A stretch of 64,000 nucleotides of DNA from Manihot esculenta. Its lineage: Eukaryota > Streptophyta > Magnoliopsida > Malpighiales > Euphorbiaceae. Each line of letters opens with the position of its first letter. The stretch's first letter is position 1. The DNA is taken from assembly GCF_001659605.2 (NCBI RefSeq), contig NC_035163.2, positions 30,096,158 through 30,160,157 on the forward strand, written 5' to 3'. The notes beneath the pieces were generated by a model. It was not told where the DNA came from. It saw only the letters and a program-made list of their open reading frames with translations, and made no database searches. Shown here one piece after another: positions 1 to 11,400 of this stretch. The position numbers and the translations under genes were made by a program.

Positions 1-195
1 TTGTAGTTATAATTAAACACATGTATACCAGGCATGTCCTGTAAATAGAGCAAACAAACTGCAAAGTAAATTCACACACTGCCATGCTGTAACCATACAC
101 TATGAGGCATGAAAAGAGTTGCTGGTTACAGTAATATGCAGTGACCAGTACGCAAAATAATAGGGAAGAATGAAAAAACAATAAATGTAGCAAAC
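1..195 (-). other. 5' part of intron 1 of the XS-domain gene
   Basis: Sequence after the GT donor at 195-194 on the minus strand. It is AT-rich, with stop codons in the reading frame of the exon, and no further coding exon is recognisable before the window edge. Confidence 0.6.
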
Positions 196-1058
196 CTGCC
201 ACACGCCACACATTGAAGGCGGCCCTGCTTCCCGTCGTCCAGGTAACGTTTTCTCTCCGCCTCAGTCTCATTAATCACCTTAGTGAAATGCAAAAAAGCC
301 TTCTTTAGTTTATTCTGGTCCACTTCAAGATGCTTATTGACAATGCCTACGCTATCACCTGCAATCCTCATATATTTTCCTGCTCTGGCTTCATCTCCTA
401 AATTTCTCCTAAAAGGGCTGCTAGTCCCCGCCAAAAATTCACCGCGATTATCAGGCCCTGGATAAAGCCCGTTGGGTTTATTCCCAAACCTGAATTCATC
501 CTCACCGCTCCCATACTTCCTCTTCATAGAAGGGTTGTGGAGATTACTATCGCGGAACCCTAATCCTTCAGGGCTCATTGGAGGGAAGCGGGGACCATTG
601 ACAGCACCAGGGAAGTCAGGGGTAAGACCCATGGGAAGGAACCGCGGGGGTAGAGGTGGACGAGGGGGAAAGTCCTGGTAATCAGGAGGGAGAGCGAAAT
701 AAGAGCGGACGCTGCCGTCGGCGAGTACAATGGTGCAACGCTCCAGCATGTGAAAGCCATAGGTGGGAGGGGGAGGCGGGCCAATGTCTGGCAAAGGGAA
801 TGAGGGTCCCGGCAGAGCGGAAACAGGGTCAGTCGGAGGAGCAGTGGAAGTGGGCTTTGGAGAAGGGCCTGTATTGGGCTTAGGCGAAGGCTTTGAATTA
901 GCAGCAGGTTTAGATGGTTTATGGTCGTTGGATTTGGAGTCCGCCGACGGATTATTGGTGGTGGCAGCGGAGGATTCCCAACGGGATTTGCGGTGGGAAG
1001 CAGAGGAGGAGGAGGAAGGCTTATCAAAGGAGGATTTGGGGTGGGAGCCACCGGCCAT
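196..1058 (-). CDS. XS-domain protein (At3g22430-like), first coding exon, partial gene
   Basis: The ATG lies at 1058 and reading continues for 287 codons plus two bases to a GT donor just below 196; the rest of the gene lies beyond the left edge. The protein opens with MAGG, followed by a Ser/Lys/Pro-rich low-complexity stretch (about residues 5-100), a proline-rich segment, and then an ordered end containing a KYMRIAGDS block and a predicted helix. The exon stops right after LQCVACG, the first two cysteines of a probable zinc ribbon. That ending matches, from memory, the plant XS-domain protein At3g22430. The XS fold itself, an RRM-like domain related to SGS3, would be encoded further left and is not visible. 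A role in RNA silencing or RNA binding is therefore inferred from the family only. It diverges from PSB27-H2 across a 728-bp shared spacer. Confidence 0.82.
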
Positions 1059-1786
1059 CCTTGGGAATCGAGTGGAATTAGCTAGGGTTTTCCGATAGAT
1101 GATACAACTATTGCAAGAAAACTAAGAGAGAATTGAAATGCTTATATAGATTTACCAACAGTGAGCGAATCTGCGTTGATGTTCAGACTCAGAGGCCAAG
1201 AGAATATAAATACGGTTATCGGCCATTAAATGTGAGGAATAAGAGCAAATATGCTGAGAAGTGGGAGCCTCGGCCTAGGTCCTCAGGAGAGGAGACCTTT
1301 ACACAATGGCTAATGACCAAAACACCCTCAGAAGTGTCCAATCTCGAAGGCCTAAATGACGTCGTTTTAGCATATCCGTACAATGTTACTGGATGACTGA
1401 TTTATCCTTTATGCTTATGTTAAATACCTGCCGTATCCATTATTAGGATAGAAAGGGAAGGGGAGGAGAGGGAGCTGAGTTGAGTTGAGGCTGGGATTGA
1501 AAACCATTGTCGGCGTGTTAAAAGAAACCAGGCTGATGCTGGTATTTTGCTTTCTTCCGTTTCTTATTTCGTTTTGTGTTCGTTGTATTATTTCTGTTTA
1601 GCTTAGCTAGTTATCGTCATAATTCCTGTGAACAGTGAGCAGATAGAAGATATTTCTGCATTTTCTGACACGTACTTGTAGATGTTGGTAAGGCGATAGC
1701 CAAGTGCGTAAGATAGCAGAATTCAGGATACTGTTGATGGTTTAAGAGATGCAGTGGATTAGCTACTGAATTACCAGGGATTAGAG
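1059..1786. promoter_or_regulatory. Divergent (shared) promoter spacer between XS gene and PSB27-H2
   Basis: Two head-to-head start codons, at 1058 on the minus strand and 1787 on the plus strand, are separated by 728 bp. The sequence is mixed in composition and contains no recognisable domain. A short open frame at 1133-1396 resembles no known protein and is probably leader or promoter sequence. A purine-rich stretch (about 1450-1490) and pyrimidine-rich tracts (about 1545-1590) would fit promoter or 5' UTR sequence of PSB27-H2. No TATA box could be assigned with confidence. Confidence 0.5.
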
Positions 1787-3059
1787 ATGGCTGTGCTTCT
1801 TGCTGCAAAGATTTCGCCCTTTTTTACTTGCCAATCACCGAGAAATACCTCACACCCCAACAATGACTGCGTCTGTAAGTTGAAAACCATTCTTGTGCAG
1901 TCTGGAATAGGGACGTTAACGGATTTGGGTATGGATTGAACCTAACAGGACGAAATGAATTTGAATTTAAAACATAATATCCTCCACGGATTTGGATCAA
2001 ATTTAAATTTTATTAACAGGGTATCAGCTGAATTAGTTTATATAAATAATTAATTTAATATAAAAAATATATTTTATAATAATATTTATAAATTTTTTTA
2101 TATTTTTTTATTTAAAAATTAAAATTTAAATATTTTTTAAAAATATAAAATTTTTTAAATAAAAATTATTAATGAAAAATATTTTTATATAAATTATTAA
2201 TTAAAATATATAAAATTAAAGAGATTTGAATTTTATTCAAATAATAACAATCGAATTTATCTTATTCGTTTAGGTCCCAAATTCAATATCCGCTTACATT
2301 CCTAATCTCCAATATTAGTTATATGTAATCTCGAATATTAGTCATATGTGCAAATTATTGTGGTGCAAGATAATCCCCGTTTCCTATCTTTTGACCTCCA
2401 TTTATCCATGTCTTAAAAGCTTCTTCTGCAACATAACAGGTAAACTGCAATTCAATGTGACATCTCAAGCTGCTTCTTCAAGTCGTCGCCATATTCTAGT
2501 ATGCAGCACTTCATTTTTTGCCATTCAGAATCTAAATTGCATCTCAATGCCATTTCCGGTAAGAGCTGAAGAGGAATCAAATGACCAAGAGGAAAAAGAT
2601 GGAGTTGTTGGAGCAATTAAATCACTGTTTGATCCTAATGAGACAACAAAATCTGGGAAATTATTGCCTAAGGCATACCTCAAGTCAGCGAGAGAGGTTG
2701 TAAAGACACTGCGTGAGTCATTAAAAGAAGACCCCAAGGATATTGCTAAATTTAGACGGACTGCAGATGCAGCAAAAGAATCTATTAGAGAATATCTTGG
2801 TAGTTGGAGAGGACAAGAAAAGGTGATGCATGAGGTATGGATGGATTTTTTGATGACCTGTTGGAACTCGCAAGATTGCTTTCTTTCTGTCATTGATTTG
2901 TGATCCTGTGGTTGTTGGCAGGAATCTTATATGGAACTGGAAAAGGCAATCAGAAGTCTGGCCAGTTTCTACTCGAAGGCCGGCCCATCTGCACCCCTTC
3001 CTGAAGAGGTAAAGTCTGAGATATTGAATGATTTAAATACAGCTGAAGAATTTTTGTAG
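1787..3059 (+). CDS. PSB27-H2: Photosystem II assembly factor PSB27-H2 (LPA19), chloroplast lumen
   Basis: Three exons were rebuilt: 1787-1874, 2440-2834 and 2922-3059, giving 206 residues with all phases closing. PSB27-H2/LPA19 is a thylakoid-lumen protein that in Arabidopsis assists maturation of the D1 C-terminus during photosystem II assembly. The mature part (about residue 73 onward) contains the Psb27 four-helix pattern: AREVVKTLRESLKED, then DAAKESIREYLGSWRG, then SLASFYSKAGPSAPLPEEVK, and it ends in TAEEFL. These segments fit the H2 paralogue better than PSB27-H1. The small first exon begins MAVLLAAKISPFF and gives a plausible transit peptide. A twin-arginine pair (R45-R46) followed by an apolar stretch and a VRA|EE site at residues 70-74 looks like a lumen-targeting signal. 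Exon 1 was chosen because its GTAAGT donor joins in phase to exon 2. The gene converges on the IGPD gene downstream. Confidence 0.92.
1905..2348. repeat. AT-rich inverted-repeat element (possible MITE) in intron 1 of PSB27-H2
   Basis: The start of this stretch (1905-1965, GGAATAGGGACG then CGGATTTGGG and later CCTAA..CGAA..GAATTTG) resembles the reverse complement of its end (2255-2303). The core is very AT-rich and partly self-complementary. Just after it lies a 23-bp unit starting TAATCTC, present twice in tandem (2303-2325 and 2326-2348) with two mismatches. No clean target-site duplication was found, so the assignment to a DNA-transposon MITE is tentative. Confidence 0.4.
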
Positions 3060-3772
3060 CAGATGAGCAACTGGAGTGGATGCATATTTAGATCACTTTG
3101 AACCAAGCAGATTTCAGAATTGCAGATAAGCTGCATCATGAATGTGCATTAAATCTTTATTCATAGGGGTTTAAAAAAAAAAGCAGCAGCTCAGATTGTG
3201 TATCCAGATCTGCTGTGAGCCTGGGAAAATAGGAACTTTCTATATTTCAGTAAAGAAATTTATGCAATCGAAGCACTTCTATGGCAATGGATATCATAAG
3301 TGACACGGCTGATTCAGCCGCCATGTTCTAAATTGGCCTGAGACCACTCATCAAGAAAACTTCAATAAATGACAGGTTTTAACAAAGCAAATAACAAATT
3401 AAGAACCGAGTTTCTAAGAAATGAAGAGCACTTGTTGTTCGTGCATACAACTTTTTCCTGCTAAGTGAACGAATACATGTTCAGAACACACCATTATTCA
3501 ATGTCTTTATGTTAACAAGTCACAAACTAGTCATAAAAGCACTCATCCTTTATAGCTTCCATATGTTGCCCAAATTAGACAGCCTTCAGCAGAACTATGA
3601 TGTACAATAACAAACTATCTGTTGAAATGGAGCTCAACTGATTATTGCTAACGCAAGCTATGAGAGATCACCAACATGCATCTCACTGGTGAATGCATGA
3701 TACAATATATTCACTGCCAGCAACACCCGAAGGCCAGCCTAAGCCATCCAATGCATGATTAATCAAGAAGCA
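3060..3772. other. Convergent 3' spacer (PSB27-H2 / IGPD)
   Basis: Holds the two 3' UTRs facing each other. No coding potential or repeat was recognised. Confidence 0.6.
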
Positions 3773-6602
3773 TCAAGCTCGTGACAGAACCCCTTTTGAG
3801 CTGCGGCGCAAAAGCACACAATTTTAGAGGTAAACCTGGCACTTATTAGCTGATTTAATCCACCAAGACATTCAGATGTTAATCACTACATGTCTTCCTA
3901 ATACGCATCTCATGCGTATGTGAAAGCAAACAGAAGGATTCTCAGATGATAAATACCAAATTTTGATACCATAATTTATAGCTTCCATGAAACCTCCTCA
4001 TCAACTTATCGGATGTTTCAAAATACGCAAACAAGCATGAAGATGGAAGAAGAAAGTAAGGAAGCGAGCTAATAATTGGCACGTCAAATTTTTAATGAAG
4101 TAGATAATGCAGAAATAGTCACTCATCTTGAAAAATGAAACCAGAATATATTCATGAGTAAAAGACATGTTTTCAATCCAATGTGATAACTGCTTAAAAG
4201 GAAATATCAAACCTTGGCACAGTCCCAAGGCGACGTGGATCATATTCGGTTGCTTGTCGAAGAGCTCGAGCAAATGCTTTGAAGGTTGCTTCAATAATAT
4301 GATGTGAATTTCTTCCAGCAAGCTATACTCAAGACAATATTTGAATGTTCTATTAGAAACCGAAAAAGTGAATCAGAGATTCAAGACTAAAAGCATTATG
4401 GCCAAGTATTTCAAGGAAAATCATAAACTAAGATAATGTAACAATAGAAGTGAACAAGCATGCAAAATGCTGACATGAATTTTAAATTGCAAGAAAAGAA
4501 GATGGTTTGCATTTATTAAGTTACAAAATAAGAGAGAATAGAAAGATAGTTCATTTCTTGTCTCCCCCTAAATTTTTCCCGAGGCAAAGAATACTTGGAT
4601 GACTTTGGGATGAATCAAAGATCTAAAACCTCTTGGAAACATTACCTGCCGAATGTGAAGTGTCATACCAGAAGTATTCACCAGAGACTGGAAAAAGTGC
4701 TCCACCAACTACAAATGCATATATACAACAATAAATCAATGAAATTCAGCAAACAGTATTTCCAACAAATAGCAAAAATTTGAAAACTTGAAAGATGGAA
4801 CCAATAGCTACATCCATAGCACTGCTTTCAGAATTTCCAAAATTGTGCACTCTATTACATCTAGTCATCATATCCAGAGATGAGTTCAGCTGTCATTCAA
4901 GAATTAGGCAACAAATTGAGAAATTCAAATTACTTTTGTGTACGAGAAGTTAGTGAAGCACCTGAGTGTCATATGTTCCAACTCTCTCAGTAGGAATTTC
5001 CAAATCATAACTCAAGTGTGGCCGCCCAGATAAATCCTGAAATAAACGAAGTATTACCACATAATATAAGTTGCAAAAAGATGACAAATGGCATAGTTTA
5101 AACTTTAATAGGAATTTAAGCCTTCAAGTAAACGATAATAGAATGCACGTGAATAACTTTGATTCAAATATTAGGCACAATTTCCATGAAGCCTCAAGGA
5201 CTGGGTTCATTGCATTGAATAGCATTTTCATTGTAGAAGTGATCTTAGATATGGACGTTCTACATTTGCGAAAGCTCTTACCATTTTATCACTAAGTACC
5301 TGCTACGAAAAGTTAGCTGCTTCTAGGACATCGAAAATCAGTATCATCTCCCTTTAATTCCTTATGTTTGGGCTTATATGGGTTAGCATCCCTTGATAAA
5401 GTTGCCATGGTTTTACCAAGGGATGTGTCCTGCCTCTGAGCCCTAGGTGCATGTGTTTCTATCTTTGATATAAAATTTTAAAAAAAAAAAAAAACACTTA
5501 TGCCTGGAACTCCAGAAGTTGTTCAAACTTTTTAGGAATTATCAACTTGAGGATCAAAGTTAATCTATCAATCAAGTAGTGATGACATATTGCATCATCC
5601 ACATCTTTAACTTTGAAGTGTTTCTAGAGTTGGACGTTGGTGAATGGTTGCAACATTTCTTTTAAAAATCCTCAATCTCTACTAATGATTATATAAAATA
5701 AGCTACAGCACAGAACCTACCAATGACACATGTATAAGTGCCTCATCAAGAGGGGCTGAGAAATCACCAAACCTACTAATTCCTCTCCTATCACCAAGAG
5801 CCTGCAGCAATGCCTGGAGACCAAGCAAAAGTTCACAACTAGTTCTGAGACCCAGAAATAGAAAATTGCAGACATGGAATATGTATATTCAAGCAAGGAT
5901 ATGAATTAAAATCTGAAATTAATCTTAATTACTGAACCGTAATAAATGAAAAATTTAGAACACAAGATGCGAATACCGTTCCAATAGCAAGAGCAACATC
6001 TTCGTTAGTGTGATGATCATCAATGTGAATGTCCCCAGTTGCCTTCACATGAACATCAAATAATCCATGCGAAGCAAGTTGCTAAAAAGATCAAAGAAAA
6101 GGATGAGACAACAAAACCAGCATTAATCAAAATACTCAACAAAATTAAGAGTTCAGATAAAAAGTACTAACATCTAGCATGTGATCGAGAAATGGAATTC
6201 CAGTACTAGAATCAGTAATTCCAGTACCGTCCAAGTTTATCTTCACCGAGACATTAGTTTCCTTGGTGACTCTCTTCACTTCTCCGATTCGACCTTGTCT
6301 TCCTCCTGAGAAAAATAAGACCATTAGCGTAACCCTCAAAAGAATTAGCGGAAGAAGTGAAATTAGGTCAGGGACCTCTATTTACCGGATTCAATGGGAG
6401 AAGACGCGGTTACTGTGGAGCCGTTCTCTTGGGTGGGGGTGGCGCGGAGAGGCATTTGGGATTCCATTCGAGTAGGAGATGAGAATAAGACTGGGTAGGG
6501 AATACGTATGGGCAATAGATTTCTCGGAGAAATTCTCACCTTTGGTTTGTGCAGTGAAGGTACGGAGATGCTCCGGAGGCGAAGAGGTAACGAGAGCTCC
6601 AT
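3773..6602 (-). CDS. HISN5: Imidazoleglycerol-phosphate dehydratase, plastid histidine biosynthesis
   Basis: Eight exons: 6386-6602, 6172-6305, 5977-6081, 5721-5813, 4962-5036, 4646-4708, 4213-4322 and 3773-3800. They join in phase to 274 residues, close to other plant IGPDs (about 270). The enzyme removes water from imidazole glycerol phosphate to give imidazole acetol phosphate in the plastid. Both duplicated Mn-binding signatures are present: FLDHML (about 111-116) with DDHHTNED (138-145), and NSHHIIEA (234-241). The family sequences [12 protein letters not shown] and [18 protein letters not shown] are intact, and the protein ends SSKGVLSRA as in plants. The first about 70 residues are Ser/Arg/Pro-rich and fit a plastid transit peptide. 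The last exon codes only nine codons plus one base and is easily missed. No lesion was seen. Neighbours match the Arabidopsis order around the two IGPD loci. Confidence 0.97.
5340..5498 (+). mobile_element. Poly(A)-tailed retroposed fragment (LINE 3'-end-like) in an IGPD intron
   Basis: Inside the intron between exons 4 and 5 lies a stretch unlike its surroundings. It runs through TTTGGGCTTATATGGG and TGTTTCTATCTTTGATATAA and ends in an A tract (about 5481-5496). That layout resembles the 3' UTR plus poly(A) of a plant L1 LINE or a SINE. A 6-bp CTTATG occurs on both sides but is too short to prove a target duplication. Low certainty. Confidence 0.35.
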
Positions 6603-8418
6603 TTCCTGGTGGCTTTAGTCAAAAGGCTCGGGGACGCATAAAGGGCAGCGTTCAGCCGAATCTGACAAACGGCCTCAACTGTTGGACCAACGGCGTCGTT
6701 TCGCTTTTCCTTTTCTAGAGTAGTTGCGTTTTTTTTAATCAAAAAATAGAATTTTTGTTGTTTGAACTTTAAAGAAAGATATTGTTTAGATAATTAATTC
6801 AAATAATATTAAGAATTGATTTAAAATTCCATTTGAAAATATTTTTTATTTCAATTTGAAACAGGTCGGATTCTGAACATTGTATTTTCATTGAAGTATA
6901 AGAAGGAAAAAGTGATGACAGTGAAATAAAATAGTTACATAGGCACAGCTATGAATGTTAAATAAAATTCAAAGGAAAAACTAGCCGATGATGATTCCTG
7001 CGGGCATTGGGTTCATGAAGGTCCATCTTTGTTTAACTCCATGAATAATTGGACATAGATAAGGGAGAAGGCCCGCCTGCCAGCCTACTTTACCTGGGCA
7101 AATTGAGTAGTGTGATATTGGCTTGGGGCTTCAAATTTATAAACTCAAGCAACCAACCAACCACATCTCTGCATACAGATTAAGCTACCTTCTAAAATAG
7201 GTTAACGAAGAGCGAGCTTATGCTACACTTATTTTAACTAATATTTAAAGCATGTACATTGCAGTAAAGTATCATATTAGAAATATATGTAATTTATCAT
7301 TGTAGATATGTACTTAATTACATATAAATCTGCAATTATATAAAATATGAACATTATGTTCCATAAGATTTTTAATTTTACTCTAATTATGCATTTAATT
7401 GATTTTGATGAACCATGCATATTATATTAATATTGATTATTTATTATACTAATAATTTAAAAATTAAAAATATACGCGCTAAAATTTCAAGCAAATTAAT
7501 GAAATAAACAACCGTTTCCAGTCTTAAATTATGCTATTAAAACCCGTAGATTCTCCTGATACACCTAGGAACTCATTCTTCTGTCAGTATCTAAAGAAAG
7601 AACAATTGAACTACTATTGATAAAAATCTAATTTCCTCGACAACTGCATGGAAGACAGTACACTCTGTACAGCAGAAATATTCTGAACATGACCAAAATA
7701 CACATTCCATTTGCGAGAAAATAATACTTCTAAAGGCCACCAGAAGCATGGAATCAAGTTATTATGAACATGTTGCTTCAGAAGCATGCAGTCCAACTCA
7801 ACTGAGATTATGGGTAGAACTTGCAGCTGACATAAATTAATCATATGAACAAATGCGGGCCAATGGAATAAAGGTTATAATTACAAGAAAAATGTTATTC
7901 AAAATCTGTCTGCAACCACCTATGTCATGTGACAAGTTAACATAGATATAAAGGGCGTTGCTACATAAAAATGAATTAATACGAGACTTCCAGAGAAACT
8001 ATGAATGTGGAACTTGGCAGATTCAGATATGTACATGCTGCAAGGCATGAGAAAATTGACCAGCGAAATTCAAAGCATCTGCCTTAACAACCTCCAGAAA
8101 TATGTGTTTCCACAGCAGCAACTTCTCCTCTGACCTCAAAGCTCATCTAGCACCAATTAATTCCACCAAGGGCTCAATTTGAAGTTGTCAGTGCCAAGTT
8201 AATTTTGATATGCTCCAGAGTTAAACCAGAACCTTTTTAGATCATACTCCGCAGACCTAATCACTTTTCATCAGAAACCTATAATTTCTTGCTAACATCA
8301 AAGTCAGAGCATTACACAACACCACCAATGCCCTAACGCTCATTAAAAGTCACCGCAAGCCACATTAATAATCATACAAGTGGCCTAGACAACATTCAAC
8401 AGGAATGTTCTGAAAGCA
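6603..8418. other. Spacer: IGPD promoter and 3' flank of the IDM1-like gene
   Basis: The first about 120 bp form the likely IGPD 5' UTR and promoter. From about 6720 to 7500 the sequence is AT-rich with no coding signal. From about 7550 to 8418 it becomes balanced in composition and is probably 3' UTR or 3' flank of the IDM1-like gene. No RNA gene or mobile element was recognised. Confidence 0.5.
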
Positions 8419-11400
8419 TCAGACAGAGCACGATTCAGTTTTCCCTTCCCTCATATCAGTCCTGAAATCATCTGCAGGAGCATGTGGAGAACGTACTTCA
8501 CATTGTTTTGTCTCAGAAACAGCTTCTGAAGCCACATCTAATTTGCTTCCTCCCTCACAGGCTATTTCATCATTTGGCTCAAAATTAACTTGCATGGAAT
8601 TCCCATTAGCACCATTGGATGCGGAAACAGAGACAACTGAACCTTCGTCAACCTTTCCATTGGAATTATCAACAGTACTGTCTGTTGTGGGAGGAACAGA
8701 TTCAATACAAGCCACATCAGTATTAACTGTGTGTACATCCTCTGTGCTAGACTGGGACCTAGTCTTAATGAGTGAATCCACTAGGGGCTTAGTTTCCATA
8801 TCTACAGCACTATGATTAGCACCCAAGTCAAAATGGTGTTCCCCCTGAGAAGCCAGTTCAGAAAACTCATTCTCCAATTGATAAACAACAGATTTAGCCT
8901 CTTCTATTGAGATTGAGATTTTATGTTCACCAGAAGTAGTCTCATTCAGATTTAATCCATGGGCATCCCCAACATTGCCCTCTTCACAATACTGAATATT
9001 TTCTTTGACAAGAGAAGCCAATTCTGGTTTATTTTCCTCCTGTCTATCACCACTCACATCAGAGATGATGAGACGTTTTCTGTCAGAAGTCAACTCAGCT
9101 AACTTGTCGCCTGATTCAAAATCAGCACATGTATTCCTCTCAATTGAAACTGAATTTTTAAGATCATTAGAAGCAACTAAAGAACTGCTCATCACAGACG
9201 TATCGTCTAAGGAAACACCCAGACAGCGCGAATCAGAATTCATAGGAGACGCATCACCCTCAGAACAAGACTGAGTATTATCTCCAGCAGGAAAATTTGA
9301 ATCCGCTTTATTTTCCATCTTGTCCAGATCATAATGACTTGTGTCAGAGACGCACAGACTTTTCTTCTCCAAAGCAGTTTCATCTAACTGATCTCCTGAA
9401 TCAGAATCTGCATTTACAGTCTCCTTGAGCAGTACAGGATTTTTAGGTTCAAGAGATGCATCCAAAGAACTACTAATCACTGAAACATCATTTAATGGAA
9501 TGCCCATACATTCGGAACCAGAATTTGAGGCTGCCACTTCATCATTAGTCCCACTGGCACATTCCAAACCACCATTATCACACTCATTAAGATCATCATG
9601 CATGGCTGAAGAATCAATATCAGATTTAACTGCAACCTCAGGCTGGATATGTTGACCATCTTTGCATTCCATCCCTTCATCACCTATCAGAAGAAACAAA
9701 AAGTTGAATAATAATAATAATAATAATAAAGTTTAGTGGAAAATGAACAGAATGCATTTGACTAAAACCTGAGCTGGTAGACTTGTTTCCATCTATATTT
9801 TCTTGATCAAACAGCTGCTTCTGTAACATGTCTATACCAGGGAATACCAACATATTAATAGACTTCACTTCTTGCTTGAGTGGTTCATCAAGTGTGGTGA
9901 AACCAAAAACCCCTGTCCATGTATTAGTTAGTTCGGAAATTGCAGGGATAATCAGCTTCTGAACCTTAAGGGAGCGGAGTGCCTAGGAAGGAAAGAACGT
10001 ATTAGTATAATATCTGGAAACAAAGAAGCACAAAAGAAAACTTGCAAAATCCATACATCCAGTTGTTTAGACATGGAAATGCAAAGTGCAAAAGAGAAAT
10101 TGGTATTTATTTCTTACTGATTCAATGGCACAGAAAAGCCGGCGACACATCCCTTGACGCCTATACGTGTGGCGTGTTCCAATGAATGGCATCTCTGCCA
10201 ACTGAGTTCCATGAAACCTAAATGGGCAACACATGATGGTCATATTTTCAGCTCTCCATACTTAATTCTGTCATTCTTCAATAAATTGCATACGAGAAAT
10301 ATAGCTAATAAATGACCACTAACTTTATACCTGATAGATGCAGCAGAAATTATTTCATCACCCCTCTCCAGAATAGCAGCATAAAAACCACTATAATTCA
10401 GCCGATTAAAGTTTGATCTGCACATGACAAAAAGAATCAATTAACAGAAGGAGACAGGGGAGGATGAAGAAGGAGAAGAGGAAGAAGAAGACAACCTGAG
10501 TGACAGAGAAATGTTGAAAGCTATTATCAAAAGTTAATTACTATTGCAGAGCCAATGATAGGATCTCATCACAATCCCACACAGACAAGATTTGCATATG
10601 CTGGTATAAAGATGAGATAAAAGACCCAAAAGAGTTCAGAAGAAATTCAAATTTGAAAATCAGATAGAAATTAAAACCCTCCAGGAAAGTGGGGGTAAAG
10701 TACATATATACACCAGAGTACTTGTAGCAATATGCGGAGGCACATTTGCACTCAAAATCCACTATGACCCATAATTTTATGTCCCATAATTTTCACTAGA
10801 AGTGGCCTCATCAAACCAATATCTTCCCATTTAATCACAAAGTAATTGGCACCTACCCTAGCCTACCTGTTTCTCTGACAAGGTTGGACTAATTTGAGGG
10901 AAGTTGTTTAGGGCTATTCAAAACAGTGTGTGACTATAGTCTACAGGAGGTAAAGCTCTGTTGGAAGGTTTAAACCATATGCAATGCAAGTTGCGCAGTG
11001 AAGGATGACACCTTCAAGGATAAAAGGGCAAGTAGCAGAGAAATAACAGGTTGACCTTGTGGGGAAAATTTTTTTTTTTGGTCGAAGGCTTTTTGAACAT
11101 GTTACTATTAATATCACGCCCAGCTTCAATACAATGGAAGACTAGTATCCTTACAACTCATGTAATCAGTTTCAGGTCAAAGCTTAGTTGAAAAACCCCA
11201 GGGCGGATGCAGATTTTGAAGTCTAAAATTAAGAGTATGAATTCATACATCTACACAGCAAGATGCTGCTAAAAAGACAAATAGGGAGTTTCTATAAGTG
11301 CTTTCAGCAGACTTTCTCTAGTCTTGATCACACCAAGCAAGAATGGCTGGATTAAACAACCGGTGATCAGGCCAAGGTGGCACAATAAGTTTACGCACTG

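Noticed and set aside
763..1098. Gly/Glu-rich open frame opposite the XS gene
   Set aside because: Antisense shadow of the proline-rich coding exon.
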